From Chersky-840 sp963838775 (GTDB lineage: Bacteria > Actinomycetota > Acidimicrobiia > Acidimicrobiales > UBA8190): a stretch of 64,000 nucleotides of DNA. This document shows positions 35,623 to 45,598 of this stretch, one piece after another. A program made the position numbers and the translations under genes. Position 1 is the stretch's first letter. Each line of letters starts with the position of its first letter. The notes under the pieces are model-generated. The model did not search any database and was not told where the DNA came from. It worked only from the letters and a program-made list of their open reading frames with translations. The stretch is from positions 186,001 to 250,000 of the forward strand of contig CAWISP010000028.1 in NCBI GenBank assembly GCA_963838775.1, in the 5' to 3' direction.

Positions 35623-37280
35623 TTGTCTGAGAGGCGAAAAAGCAAGCTCAGGTCGGGCCGACCGGGGCAGACAGCTCGGCTCCGCGGCCGTTCTGTATCG
35701 ACGCGACGGTGGGGCACGGTCGTGGCGCTGTCGAGCGCGGTCGTGGCCGGGTGCGGTGCCACGGCACCGGGGCGCAGCGTCGCCACCACCGCGCCCCCGC
35801 GACGCCGGCCACCGCACCCGCCGTCCCGACGACCCCGGGGCCGTGGGACTGGTCCACCTACGGCCACGACGCCCAACACACCTTCCACGGCCGTACCACG
35901 CTGACCACGGCGACGGTCAAGACGTTGCGCAAGGCGTGGGTCTTCACCACCGGCGACGCTGTCACGGCCACACCCACGGTGGTGGACGGCGTCGTGTACG
36001 TCGGCTCCTGGGACGACTACTTCTACGCCATCGACCTCGAGACCGGGGCCCTGCGGTGGAAGGTGCGGCTCAAGTCCCAGAACGCCGTGACGCCGTATCC
36101 GGGCGAGGTGCACCGCAACCTCACCTCCGACGGGGGACTGGTCACGTCCTCGGCGTGGTTCGAGCCTGCCAGTGGGACCCGTCCCGCCCTCGTCATCTTC
36201 GCCGGCGGCTACACCTTGTACGCGCTGGTCGCAGCCACCGGTGCGGTGTACTGGGAGCACGACTACCCGGGACGACCGGGCGAGCCTCCGAGCCCGAACA
36301 CCGACGGCACCCGCATCTTCTCGTCCCCGGTGGTCGACGACGGTGTCGTGGCCTTCGGGGTCGACGTCGACGGCGCCGCCGGGTACCAGGGGTATGTCGT
36401 GGGTGCGAGCCTGGCCACGGGCGATCCCGTGTGGGAGTACCAGACCGACGTCGACGCGCAGGGCCACGTCCTCGACGACGGGTGCGGGAGCGTGTGGTCG
36501 TCGGGAACGGTGCTCCCCGCGCTGGGGCTCGTCGTCTTCGGCACCGCCGACTGCGATTTCGCCAACACCCATCCCATGTCGGAGTCCATGATCGCCCTAC
36601 ACATCAGCGACGGCAGCCTGGCCTGGCAGTACAAGCCGGCCCGTCCCGACCCGCAGTGCGACTGGGACTTCGGAGCCACCCCCAACGCCGGGGTGGACGC
36701 CGCCGGCAATGCGCTGTTTCTCGGCGCGGGCTCCAAGGACGGCACCTACTACTCGGTCGACCCCGCCACGGGAACGCTGCGGTGGAAGACCAACGTCGTC
36801 TTCGGTGGGTTCTCCGGCGGGTTCATCGCCACCACCGCCTACGACGGCACGCGGGTCTACGGCGCCACCGCCATCGGCGACTTCGGGCGCTTCGAGAGCA
36901 ACAGCACGAAGCAGAAGCTGTGCGACCCCACCAACCCCCGCGACACCCCGTCGCAAGAGCCCACCGATGTCTCCTTCGACGCCGCCACCGGGAAGCTGAC
37001 GTGGCACGAGACGCTCTCGTCGTCGTTCGCACCCACCACGGTGGCGGGGGGCATGATCTTCAGCGGCCTGGCGTTGTCGAAGGCCGCCATCAACGTGCGC
37101 GACGCGGCGACGGGGAACCTCATCACCCAGGTCAAGCTGCCCCAGGCGAACTGGTCGGGGATCGCCACGGTAGGCGACGCCGTCGTGCTCGGGCTCGGCA
37201 CCACCTATGACCCGGCCCACGACGGCGTGGAGGTGCTCACGCCGAGCGGGGCAGCCCCGGTGGTGCCGACAGGGTCGTGA
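35623..37280 (+). CDS. PQQ-like beta-propeller lipoprotein, one apparent frameshift
   Basis: About 552 residues when joined. The N-terminus carries a lipoprotein signal (TVVALSSAVVAGCGATAPG). A run of five C at 35794-35798 breaks the frame; one fewer C joins TTAPP to ATPATAPAVPTTPGPWDWSTYGHDAQHT. The body is a beta-propeller of PQQ-type repeats: YFYAIDLETGALRWKV, LYALVAATGAVYWEH, MIALHISDGSLAWQYK, YYSVDPATGTLRWKT. PQQ dehydrogenase active-site motifs are not evident, so it may be structural or bind ligands, as in many propeller lipoproteins. Tandem with another propeller lipoprotein. Confidence 0.75.
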
Positions 37281-37287
37281 GGCGGGC

Positions 37288-39867
37288 TCAGCTCGCGGCG
37301 CGCGCCGCCGAGGGCCGGGGCCGCCAGAAGGCCGGGATGTCGCGGGGCCGGCGCGGCTCGGCCAGCAGGTAGCCCTGGTAGAGGTCACAGCCCAGCTGGC
37401 GCGCCACGTGGCGCTGCTGGCGGTTCTCGACCCCTTCGGCGATGACCCGCAGCCCGAGCCCGTGGCCGAGCTCGGTGATGGCGGCCACGATGCGCTCGTC
37501 CTCGGCGTCGGTGCCGAGCCCGCTCACGAAGGAGCGGTCGATCTTGATGTAGCTCACCGGCAGGCGCTTCAGATAGCTCAGCGACGAGTACCCGGTGCCG
37601 AAGTCGTCGATGGCGAGCCGGACCCCGAACTCGCGCAGCTCCTCGAGCATGCCGTGGAGGTGCCCCTCGTCGGACACGAGGCCCGACTCGGTGATCTCGA
37701 GCATGAGGGCGCCGGCGGGCAGGCCGCTCTTCTCCAGCGCGCTGCGCAGGGCCGGCATCAGCTGCTGGCCGTCGAGCTGACGGGGCGAGACGTTGATGGC
37801 CAGGAACGAGTCCGTGGCTTCGGGGTACATGGCCCGCCAACGCGCCATCTGCGCGCAACCGGCTTCGAGGACCCATCCTCCGAGGGCCACGATGAGCTCG
37901 GACTCTTCGGCCAGGCCCACGAAGCGAGCCGGCAGGAGCAGCCCACGCCGGGGGTGCTCCCAGCGCACGAGCGCTTCGAGGCCGAGCACACGACCGTTGG
38001 CGAGCGATGCCAACGGCTGGTACTCCAGGCGCAGCTCGCCGTTCTCCACCGCCGTGCGCAGGTCGTGCTCGAGCTCGAGACGGTTGCCCACCTCTTCGCG
38101 GAGTCCCGCGTCGAAGATGGCCACGCGACCGCGTCCTCGGGTCTTGGCCTGCAGCATGGCCATATCGGCGTCCTGGAGGACGTCGGAAGCCTCGCGCCCG
38201 ACGTCGGCGAGCCGGACGAGCCCGATGCTCGGGGTCACCGACAGCATGCGCCCGGTGCTCAGCTGCACGGGACGCGAGAGAACGGTGCGCAATTCCTCGG
38301 CCCGCTGCAGCGCGGCGTCGGTGTCGGTGACGTTGGGCTCGAGGGCCGCGAACTCGTCGCCGTGGAGACGGCTCAGGCTGATGACGTCGGGCATGGTGGC
38401 CCGCAGGCGCTCGGCGACGGCCAGGAGCACCTCGTCCCCCACGGCGTGACCGAGGGAGTCGTTGACGAGCTTGAACCGGTCGAGGTCGAAGAAGAACATG
38501 ACCAGGGACTGCAAGGTCTCCTCGTCGCTGTGCTCGATGGCACTCTGCACCGCGGTCAGGAACCCGCTGCGGTTGGCCAGGCCCGTCAACGGGTCGTTGC
38601 GCGCTTCCCAGGCGAGGCGGTCGAGGAGCTGCTTGCGGTCGGTGATGTCGGACACCGAGCACACCACGGTGGCGTTGTCAGCGCCTTCGGAGTCCCCGAG
38701 CGGACGCGAGCTCACCGACAGCCACTGGTCCTTGCCGTGCTCGTCGCGCACCCCGATGACGACGTTGGTGGTCGCCTCGCGCCGCGCCAGCGCCACCGAC
38801 AGGGGAAGGGCGTCGGGGGGGAACGGCGATCCGTCCTCGCGCACGGCGCGCCGGCCCCCGGTGAAGATCTCGTCGCCGTGGCCGACGTGCAGGCGCGTCC
38901 CCAGGATGCGGGTGGCCGAGTCGTTGGTGGCGGCCACCGCGCCCTCGCGGTCGATCACGACGACACCCTCTTCGAGCGCGGCGACCGCCGCCGCGTAGCG
39001 GCGCTCGATGGCGGCGCGGGCCGCGGCCGCCTCCTCGGCGAGCTTGCGTTCCGAGACGTCGCGCAGGATGACCTGGAAGGCGGGCTTGCCACCCCAGCTG
39101 GTGCGGGCGCTGGCCACCTCGACGGGCAGCTCGCTGCCGTCGTCGCGCACCATCATGGCCTCGAAGCCCTTCACCACGTCTCCGGGGTCTTTGAGCTGGG
39201 CGAGGCGGGCGATCGTGCTCGTCAGGTCGTCGGGGCTGATGAACGAGGTGATCGGCCTGCCGATGGCGGCCTCGAGGGACTTCACCCCGCCCATGCGCAG
39301 GCCGGCAGGGTTGGTGTAGACGACGAGCCCGTCCTGGTGGACGATGATGGCGTCGGGGGAGTGCTCGACGAGAAGGGTCAGGCGCTCACCGACGTCGGCC
39401 GTGATCCAGGGGACCTCACCGGGGTCCGAGACGTCGGCCACGATGCCGAGGAACCGGGCCGGCACGGAGTCGGGCACCGCCACGGCGCGCACGAGCATCC
39501 GGTGCACCTCGCCGTCGGGCGCTTCGAATTCCTGCACCAGCTCGTAGTTCTCCCACGTCACCCCGGCCCGCACCGTCTGCACCAACGGGGCCAGGACGGC
39601 TTCGCCGAGCTCGGTGGCGTACATGCGCTTGCCGTCGTCCCCGGGTGGCACGACGTAGGTGCCGTGCGGGTCCTGGCCCACCAACAGGCGTTCGAACGGC
39701 GCGTGCCAGATGATCCCGGCGTCGGGGGCGATGAGCTCCCACACCACGACGTTGGTGAGATCGGAGATCGCTGTGAGCTGGCGCGACGCGTCGGGCATGG
39801 GTTCGAACGCTCCCGCGGTGGCGAGCGGGGGCGCGGTACGCAGCAGCCCGAGACGTGCGTCGGCCAT
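37288..39867 (-). CDS. PAS-GGDEF-EAL cyclic-di-GMP protein
   Basis: An 859-residue cytoplasmic signalling protein. At least three PAS-like segments lie in the first 400 residues (LVEHSPDAIIVHQDGLVVYTNPAG; AVAALEEGVVVIDREGAVAATND). The GGDEF domain has the altered signature RLHGDEF, in which the first Gly is His, and I see no RxxD inhibitory site at the proper spacing. The EAL domain is intact: EALVRW, NVSPRQL, ITESG and IDDFGTGYSSLSYLKRLPVSYIKIDRSFV. Phosphodiesterase activity is therefore likely and cyclase activity doubtful. ATG 39867 with an AGGCAGGG site. It lies between the polysaccharide genes and a ketosynthase, and could tie polymer production to c-di-GMP. Confidence 0.9.
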   Translation of the reverse strand: MADARLGLLRTAPPLATAGAFEPMPDASRQLTAISDLTNVVVWELIAPDAGIIWHAPFERLLVGQDPHGTYVVPPGDDGKRMYATELGEAVLAPLVQTVRAGVTWENYELVQEFEAPDGEVHRMLVRAVAVPDSVPARFLGIVADVSDPGEVPWITADVGERLTLLVEHSPDAIIVHQDGLVVYTNPAGLRMGGVKSLEAAIGRPITSFISPDDLTSTIARLAQLKDPGDVVKGFEAMMVRDDGSELPVEVASARTSWGGKPAFQVILRDVSERKLAEEAAAARAAIERRYAAAVAALEEGVVVIDREGAVAATNDSATRILGTRLHVGHGDEIFTGGRRAVREDGSPFPPDALPLSVALARREATTNVVIGVRDEHGKDQWLSVSSRPLGDSEGADNATVVCSVSDITDRKQLLDRLAWEARNDPLTGLANRSGFLTAVQSAIEHSDEETLQSLVMFFFDLDRFKLVNDSLGHAVGDEVLLAVAERLRATMPDVISLSRLHGDEFAALEPNVTDTDAALQRAEELRTVLSRPVQLSTGRMLSVTPSIGLVRLADVGREASDVLQDADMAMLQAKTRGRGRVAIFDAGLREEVGNRLELEHDLRTAVENGELRLEYQPLASLANGRVLGLEALVRWEHPRRGLLLPARFVGLAEESELIVALGGWVLEAGCAQMARWRAMYPEATDSFLAINVSPRQLDGQQLMPALRSALEKSGLPAGALMLEITESGLVSDEGHLHGMLEELREFGVRLAIDDFGTGYSSLSYLKRLPVSYIKIDRSFVSGLGTDAEDERIVAAITELGHGLGLRVIAEGVENRQQRHVARQLGCDLYQGYLLAEPRRPRDIPAFWRPRPSAARAAS

Positions 39868-40083
39868 ACCCTGCCTATCGGCGCCCCGGGAGGCGATCTT
39901 GACCCTGCTCACTCGGCGCGACACCGATGGGGCGAATGCCACGGACGGTGTCGGCGTCGGCCGTCGTCCCCCCAACAAAACAACAACAATGTGATTTCCC
40001 CGATCCCGTCCAGGCCGGAAAAATGCGGCTTGTCATATCGGCAGGTGGGGCGCCCGACTGAACCGGAAAGTCACTTTCGCCTC

Positions 40084-40112
40084 TTTACGAACATCTGTCT
40101 CACGCCTACTCT
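40084..40112 (+). promoter_or_regulatory. Promoter upstream of the ketosynthase gene
   Basis: TTTACG (40084-40089), 17-bp spacer, TACTCT (40107-40112), in the 281-bp gap between divergent genes. The rest of that gap shows nothing I can name. Confidence 0.45.
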
Positions 40113-40148
40113 GATGCCCCTTCCCCGATCGAGCAGAGGAGTTGGACG

Positions 40149-41357
40149 GTGTCTGTAGCAACCCGGCAGGACCGAAGGGCATATGCAGCGCTCGTTCAGG
40201 ACCCCGTCTCGGTGTGCGGCATCGGCGCCGTCACGGGCTACGGGTGGGGGCACAAGCTCCTGATCGAGGGCCTGCTCTCGGGTGAGTCGGCGGTGCGACC
40301 GCTGTCGGGCTTCGCCCCGTACTTCGAGAGCGACGTGGTGTGGGGCGCGCCCATCGAGGACAAGGGCAACCCCTCGGACGGCGCCAGCACGTTCTCCCAG
40401 GCGGTGCGGCACTCGGCCCGCGAGGCCGTGCACAACGCCTACGACCGCGGCTGGCGCCCCGGTGGCGTGGTCGGGGTCATCCACGGTCTCGTCCTCGGTG
40501 ATGTGGCGGCGTGGCGCGCCTTTCACCACCGCAAGGGCTTCCACACCTCCAAGCGCCAGATCCTCCAGCTCATGCCCTCCACCGTGCTCACGGCCATCAA
40601 CCGGGAGTTCGACTTCCACGGCCCCACCATGTCGGTGACGGCCATGTGCGCATCGGGGATCGCGGCGATGCTCACCGCCAAGATGTGGATCGATGCCGGC
40701 ATCGTCGACGACGTGCTCGTGCTCACTTCGGACATGTCGATCACCCCCGACGGGGCCGCCGCCTTCGCCCAGGTCGGGGTCATGATCATGGACGGCCCGT
40801 CGCTCGATGTGTGCCGTCCCTTCCAAGAGGGAAGCCGGGGCTTCACCGCCGGCGAGGCCTCGATCGGTTTCGTGTTGTCGCGGCGGCCCGTCGGCGCCTA
40901 TGCCAACGTGCTCGGCGGGGCCATGACCCATGACGGCTACCACGCCATCTCGATCGCGCCCGGGCACCAGGAGGTGCGCCGGGCCTTCACCGAGGCCCTG
41001 CGCAACGCCGGGGTGGCGCCGCAGGAGATCACCTACATGAACGCGCACGGGCCGGGCACCAAGCAGTGCGACACGACCGAGGCGGAGGTGTTCGACGACC
41101 TGTTCCCCGACGCCGAGGGCATCTTCTCGGTGAAGCCGCTCGCCGGGCACTGCCAGGCCGCGGCGGGATCGGTCGAGCTCATCGCCTCGCTCTACGGTTT
41201 CGAGCGCGGGGTCATCCCCGCCCCGCACCGGGTGGCCAAGGGCCATCCCCGCCTGCTCGACGGCCCGACCGCATGTGTCGAGGGCCCCATCGTGAAGTCA
41301 TCGCTCGGCATGGGAGGCCACAACGGCGTCATGATCCTCGAGGCTGCCTCGGCCTGA
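40149..41357 (+). CDS. Beta-ketoacyl synthase (stand-alone)
   Basis: A 402-residue condensing enzyme of the thiolase fold. The triad is Cys167 in TAMCASG, His300 in NAHGPGTKQCD and His334 in KPLAGHCQAAAG, where KAS I/II have KxxxGH. Dimer-typical segments and the GMGGHNG end are in place. No acyl carrier protein, ketoreductase or acyltransferase gene is adjacent. The N-terminus is divergent from FabF, so it may serve a specialised lipid or polyketide rather than bulk fatty acid synthesis. GTG start with GAGGAG upstream. Confidence 0.87.
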   Translation: MSVATRQDRRAYAALVQDPVSVCGIGAVTGYGWGHKLLIEGLLSGESAVRPLSGFAPYFESDVVWGAPIEDKGNPSDGASTFSQAVRHSAREAVHNAYDRGWRPGGVVGVIHGLVLGDVAAWRAFHHRKGFHTSKRQILQLMPSTVLTAINREFDFHGPTMSVTAMCASGIAAMLTAKMWIDAGIVDDVLVLTSDMSITPDGAAAFAQVGVMIMDGPSLDVCRPFQEGSRGFTAGEASIGFVLSRRPVGAYANVLGGAMTHDGYHAISIAPGHQEVRRAFTEALRNAGVAPQEITYMNAHGPGTKQCDTTEAEVFDDLFPDAEGIFSVKPLAGHCQAAAGSVELIASLYGFERGVIPAPHRVAKGHPRLLDGPTACVEGPIVKSSLGMGGHNGVMILEAASA

Positions 41358-41420
41358 ACCGGACGCGGCCCCGCGTGCGCCCATGGGCGCGGTGTCCCGC
41401 CCTCGTTAGGATCCCCGCTC

Positions 41421-42343
41421 GTGAGTCGAACCGAGCCGCGCGTCGCCGTCGTCCCGGACTGGCCGCTCGCCGCTGATGCCGTGGTCGAGCGCGGGCGGTC
41501 GGGTGGTGCCGGTGGAAGAAGCCGAAGGCCTCGTGTGGGTGGACTGGTCGGGACCCGGTCGCCTCGGGGCCATCCTCGAGCAGTTCCCCGCCATCCGGTG
41601 GGTGCATCTGCCCGGAGCCGGGATCGAGAGCTTTCTCGACGCCGGGCTCGTGTCCGACGACCGCACGTGGACGTGCAGCAAGGGCGCGCACTCCTCGCTC
41701 ATCGCCGAGCACGCCCTGGCACTCGCCCTGGCGGGGCTGCACTCGCTGGCGTCGTCGGCTCGCGCCTCGTCGTGGGAGGCCACCCGGGTCACGGCCCTCG
41801 CCGGGCAACCGGTGACCATCGTGGGCGGGGGCGGTATCGCGTCGGCGTTGGTGCGCTACCTCGATCCGTTCGGGGCCCGCGTCACCGTGGTGCGGCGCAG
41901 CCACGACGCGGTGCCCGGGGTCGAGCGCACCCTCCCCACCGACAAGTTGCACGACGCCCTGCCCGACGCCCGCCTGGTCATCCTGGCATTGGCGCTCACC
42001 CCCGAGACCCGCCACATCATCGGGGCGCCGGAGCTCGATGTGATGCACGAACGGGCCTGGCTCGTGAACGTGTCGCGTGGGGGCCATGTCGACACCGACG
42101 CGCTGGTCGACGCCCTGGAGGCGACACGCCATCGCCGGCGCCGCCCTCGACGTCACCGATCCCGAGCCGCTTCCCGACGGCCACCCTCTGTGGAGCATGG
42201 ACAGGTGCCTCATCACGCCGCACAACGCCGGGAGCTCGGGTGCGGTCATGCGGCTCCTCGCCGACCGGGTGCACGACAACGTGGCCCGGTTCGCGGCGGG
42301 CCAACCTCTCCTCGGTGTGATCGACCCCGACGCCGGCTACTGA
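41421..42343 (+). CDS. D-2-hydroxyacid dehydrogenase family protein, two apparent frameshifts
   Basis: About 307 residues when joined. The NAD-binding domain shows VTIVGGGGIASALVRYLDPFGARVTVVRRS, LALTPETRHIIGAPELDVM and WLVNVSRGGHVDTDALVDAL. The catalytic His lies in LITPHNAGSS. Shifts lie at 41493-41495 (one extra G; the join is VVERGGRVVPVEEAEGL) and near 42122 (an extra A before HAIAGAALDVTDPEPLP). The substrate-binding N-terminal part is short. The specific 2-hydroxy or 2-oxo acid cannot be told. A TAGGAT -10 lies 8 nt before the GTG start, so the mRNA may be leaderless. Confidence 0.75.
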
Positions 42344-42394
42344 GGGTGATCGTCACCGGGCGCGCCCCATCGGTCGGAATTAGCGTCACGGCCC

Positions 42395-42847
42395 ATGAAC
42401 ACCGGTGACGTCGTGGCGGACTTCGAGCTTCCCGACGAGACGGGCACCAAGCGCCGCCTCAGTGAGTTCCTGGCCAAGGGACCCGTGGTGCTGTTCTTCT
42501 ACCCGGCCGCCATGACTATGGGCTGCACCCGGGAGAGCTGTCACTTCCGCGACCTCAAGGCGGAATTCGAGGCGCTCGGCGCCCAGCGCCTGGGGATCAG
42601 CGCCGACACCGTGGCCAAGCAGAAGCAATTCTCCGACACCCACTCCTTCGACTACCCGTTGCTGTCGGACACCGACCGCACCGTGGCCATGCAGTTCGGG
42701 GTCAAGCGGGGGCTCAACATCCTCCCCAACAAGCGCGCCACCTTCGTCATCGGCACCGACGGCAAGGTCCTCGACGTCATCACCAGCGAAGTGAACATGG
42801 CCAAGCACGCCGATCGCGCCCTGGAGTTCCTGCGCCGGACCCCGTAA
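42395..42847 (+). CDS. Peroxiredoxin (BCP/PrxQ type)
   Basis: A 150-residue thioredoxin-fold peroxidase. The peroxidatic Cys44 lies in TMGCTRESC, with a possible resolving Cys49 five residues later, the PrxQ/BCP arrangement. VVLFFYPAAMT and GISADTVAKQKQFSDTHSFDYPLLSD match the family. The third residue before the peroxidatic Cys is Thr41, as required; Ala39-Met40 replace the more usual Asp-Phe. It reduces hydrogen and organic peroxides using thioredoxin. A TAGCGT -10 element sits 8 nt before the ATG. Confidence 0.93.
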   Translation: MNTGDVVADFELPDETGTKRRLSEFLAKGPVVLFFYPAAMTMGCTRESCHFRDLKAEFEALGAQRLGISADTVAKQKQFSDTHSFDYPLLSDTDRTVAMQFGVKRGLNILPNKRATFVIGTDGKVLDVITSEVNMAKHADRALEFLRRTP

Positions 42848-42854
42848 CGGGTCC

Positions 42855-43814
42855 TCAGCCGATGTGGTCGGCGGGGATGGTGCCCAGCTTGCCGTGTTGG
42901 AAGTCGTCGAGCGCCTGGACGATCTCGGCGCGGGTGTTCATGACGAAGGGGCCGTAGGTCACGACGGGCTCCCGGATGGGCCGACCGCCGAGCACAAGCA
43001 CGTCGAGCTGGGGCGAGCGTGATTCCTGGCGGTCGCGGGCCGAGACGACGATGGTGTCACCGGCTCCGAACACCGCCAACTGACCCATGCGCACGGGGCG
43101 TCCTTCGCTGCCCACCGACCCCTCACCGGCGAGCACGTAGACGAGGGCGTTGTGGTCCCGGTTCCACGGCAGGGTGACGCGGGCTCCGGGGCTGATCGTC
43201 ACGTGGGCCATGGCCATGGGGGTGTGAGTCACGCCGGGACCGGCGTGCCCGGCGACATCGCCGGCGATCACGCGCACGAGCGAACCACCGTCGGGCGATG
43301 ACAGCAGTGCCACCTGGCCCGCCCCGATGTCCTGATAGCGCGGCGCCACCCACTTGTCCCGGGACGGGAGGTTCACCCAAAGCTGGATGCCGTGGAAGAG
43401 GCCACCCGAGGTCACGAGCGCCTCGGGGGGTCGCTCGATGTGGAGGATCCCCGCACCCGCCGTCATCCACTGGGTGTCGCCGTTGGTGATGAGGCCCCCG
43501 CCGCCGGTGGAGTCCTGGTGCTGGAAGGTGCCGTCGATCATGTAGGTCACGGTCTCGAAGCCGCGGTGCGGGTGCCACGACGTCCCCCGCGGCTCGCCCG
43601 GGCCGTACTCGACCTCACCCATCTGGTCCATGTGCACGAACGGGTCGAGCTGGGCCAGGTCGACCCCGGCGAAGGCGCGCCGTACCGGGAAGCCCTCGCC
43701 CTCGAACCCCGACGGGGCGTCGGTCACCGACACCACCGGCCGTTCCTGGGAGGCGGGATCCGGCCCTGCCAGGCGGGGTAGCGAAGCGATGTCGTCGACG
43801 GTCACTGCCGGCAT
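42855..43814 (-). CDS. Pirin family protein
   Basis: A 319-residue bicupin. The N-terminal cupin has the metal site HPHRGFETVTYMIDG with His, His and Glu, followed by DSTGGGGLITNGDTQWMTAGAGILHIE, the pirin signature. The second cupin (about 185-290) is less conserved. Pirins include quercetin dioxygenases and redox-sensing regulators, and the role here is unknown. ATG at 43814 after AAGGAG. It is convergent with the peroxiredoxin gene, 7 bp apart, so the two could share stress-related roles, but this is guesswork. Confidence 0.9.
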   Translation of the reverse strand: MPAVTVDDIASLPRLAGPDPASQERPVVSVTDAPSGFEGEGFPVRRAFAGVDLAQLDPFVHMDQMGEVEYGPGEPRGTSWHPHRGFETVTYMIDGTFQHQDSTGGGGLITNGDTQWMTAGAGILHIERPPEALVTSGGLFHGIQLWVNLPSRDKWVAPRYQDIGAGQVALLSSPDGGSLVRVIAGDVAGHAGPGVTHTPMAMAHVTISPGARVTLPWNRDHNALVYVLAGEGSVGSEGRPVRMGQLAVFGAGDTIVVSARDRQESRSPQLDVLVLGGRPIREPVVTYGPFVMNTRAEIVQALDDFQHGKLGTIPADHIG

Positions 43815-43889
43815 GGTGTGGCTCCTTGGGTCGGGTTCAGACGCACCCCGAGAACAACGCTACTTGCGGACGCAACATTCCTGAGGCGG

Positions 43890-44648
43890 TCACCGGACCG
43901 ATGGGGTCGGTGGTTCGAGGGGCACGTCGTCGCCGGCCGCGAACCGGGCCCGGGGGGTGGCGTCGAGGACCCATACCGAGCCGTTCCCCCGGACCTGCCA
44001 GCTCCCCCCCGTACCGACCAGGGCGGTCTCCTCCTCGATGCCGACGAGGGTCGTCCCCGCCGGTTGCCACGAGGCGAACCACTCGAGAGACCCGGGCCGG
44101 AACCGTTCCATCTGGTCGAAGTGGGGGATGACGGCCAGGCCCCCGAACAGGCCGAGCCCGTTGGCCATCCGGGGGTGCTGCGGTGCCCGCCGGGATGCAC
44201 CTCCGATGGGGAGGAGGTTGTCGGGAGCACCCGCCGTGAGTGCCATCGCCCCGGCTGAGCATCCGGCCAAGGCCGTCCCCCCCTGCCATGCCGCCACGAC
44301 GGCGCGCCACAGGGCCGTGTCGCGCAACGTGTCCGACAGGTGATGGGGGTCGCCGCCCGAGAGGTAGACGAGCCCCGCCCCCACGATGCGAGCAGCGGTG
44401 TCGGGATCGTCGGCGTCCTGGCGGGTGCGCACGTCGAGCAGGACGGGCTCGACGCCCATCGACCGGTAGTGGTCCCGACCGAGCTCGAGCCAGTACGACA
44501 CCCGGGCGTCGCCCTCTTGTGCCGACGCGGCGGGGAGGACGACGGCGCGTCGAGGGCGACCCTCGAGAAGCCCGGCATCGATCGGCTCCATGGCGGGGAG
44601 AAATTCACCGCTACCCACCAGGGCCACCGGGCCCGGTCCGCCTGTCAT
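43890..44648 (-). CDS. Peptidase S51 / cyanophycinase-like protein
   Basis: A 252-residue class I glutamine-amidotransferase-fold hydrolase. The nucleophile Ser131 sits in GCSAGAM, after LAYLSGGD-type GLVYLSGGDPHHL, as in dipeptidase E and cyanophycinase. PVALVGSGEFLPAMEPID at the N-terminus is typical of the cyanophycinase-like branch in actinobacteria. No cyanophycin synthetase is visible in the window. ATG at 44648 has a near-ideal GGGAGG site 4 nt upstream; a longer frame exists upstream without similarity. Confidence 0.85.
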   Translation of the reverse strand: MTGGPGPVALVGSGEFLPAMEPIDAGLLEGRPRRAVVLPAASAQEGDARVSYWLELGRDHYRSMGVEPVLLDVRTRQDADDPDTAARIVGAGLVYLSGGDPHHLSDTLRDTALWRAVVAAWQGGTALAGCSAGAMALTAGAPDNLLPIGGASRRAPQHPRMANGLGLFGGLAVIPHFDQMERFRPGSLEWFASWQPAGTTLVGIEEETALVGTGGSWQVRGNGSVWVLDATPRARFAAGDDVPLEPPTPSVR

Positions 44649-44728
44649 GTCTCCCTCCCGCGCGGCCGCGCCCGCGCCCGTGCCGGCCTCACGGTACCCG
44701 CCCTCTACGGGGGCGCGACCGGGGCCAC

Positions 44729-45598
44729 TCAGGCTGCAGGCGGCCCCAGAGGCGACGGTGCGCTCGCCAGGGCGGGGGAAACCGCAGCTGCCGGAGCCAG
44801 GGGCACGGCCGCGGCGACCGACACCCCGGTGGTGTCCGACGGCGCCATCGAGATCGACGCCAGGGCGCCGCTGAAACGGACGGTCAGCCCGGCGCCGCGC
44901 ATGACGCGTACGAACCACAGTGTGGAGAGCGCGATCCCCCCCACCGTGAGGACGGCGGAGACGAGCGAGCGTTCGACGACGAAGGTCCGCACCGACGATT
45001 CCAGCAGCAGCCACATGATGAACCCGGCCTGGGTGGCGAGGACCACGAACCACAACAGGGACAAGCGCAGGAAGAACCGGCGTACGAAGGGGCGGGCGAA
45101 CATCGCGGGATCGAGGGGGCAGAAGTCACGCGCCAATTTCTCGATGATGGGTCGCCGCGCCACGGCGGTGACGAGGAACAGCACCGCCACGAGGAACGTG
45201 CTCGCCGTGGGTTGGACGAAGTACAAGAAGGCACTGCCCGTCACGTAGGCCACTGCGGTGCGGGCGCTCACGAGCACCACGCTCAACACGAGAACAGCGG
45301 GCACCTTCTGGCCGCGCACGAGCCGCCGCCCGAGCGCCAGCAACGACCACGTCAACGCCGCGATCAGCGCGCCGTGGAAGCCGTCGAGCAACAGCACCAG
45401 GTAGAAGAGCGCGCCGGGCACGATCGTACTCTCGAGCAGCGCGGGGAGCGCGTGGCGGACGACGGCGCGCAGGGACGGCAACCGGAGGATGTTGTCCCCC
45501 CCGTCGTGTTCTCCGCTCTCCTCGGCCTCGGAGGCCGGGCGCGGACCTGAAGCAACTTCCGCCGTGATCTCAACAGCGTACCAACGCCCGTTTTTCAA
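44729..45598 (-). CDS. VC0807-like integral membrane protein
   Basis: A 289-residue protein with about six hydrophobic segments between residues 50 and 240: ALPALLESTIVPGALFYLVLLL, ALIAALTWSLLALG, VPAVLVLSVVLVSARTAVAYV, STFLVAVLFLVTAV, SLLWFVVLATQAGFIMWLLL and SAVLTVGGIALSTLWFVRVM. This matches VC0807-family proteins of unknown function. A Ser/Ala-rich tail follows. The start is unclear, since the frame opens with TTG at 45598 and there is no ATG before the first helix. Confidence 0.7.
   Translation of the reverse strand: MKNGRWYAVEITAEVASGPRPASEAEESGEHDGGDNILRLPSLRAVVRHALPALLESTIVPGALFYLVLLLDGFHGALIAALTWSLLALGRRLVRGQKVPAVLVLSVVLVSARTAVAYVTGSAFLYFVQPTASTFLVAVLFLVTAVARRPIIEKLARDFCPLDPAMFARPFVRRFFLRLSLLWFVVLATQAGFIMWLLLESSVRTFVVERSLVSAVLTVGGIALSTLWFVRVMRGAGLTVRFSGALASISMAPSDTTGVSVAAAVPLAPAAAVSPALASAPSPLGPPAA

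Noticed and set aside
37207..40158. A 983-residue plus-strand frame opposite the GGDEF-EAL gene
   Set aside because: Antisense shadow; the minus strand encodes clear PAS, GGDEF and EAL motifs.
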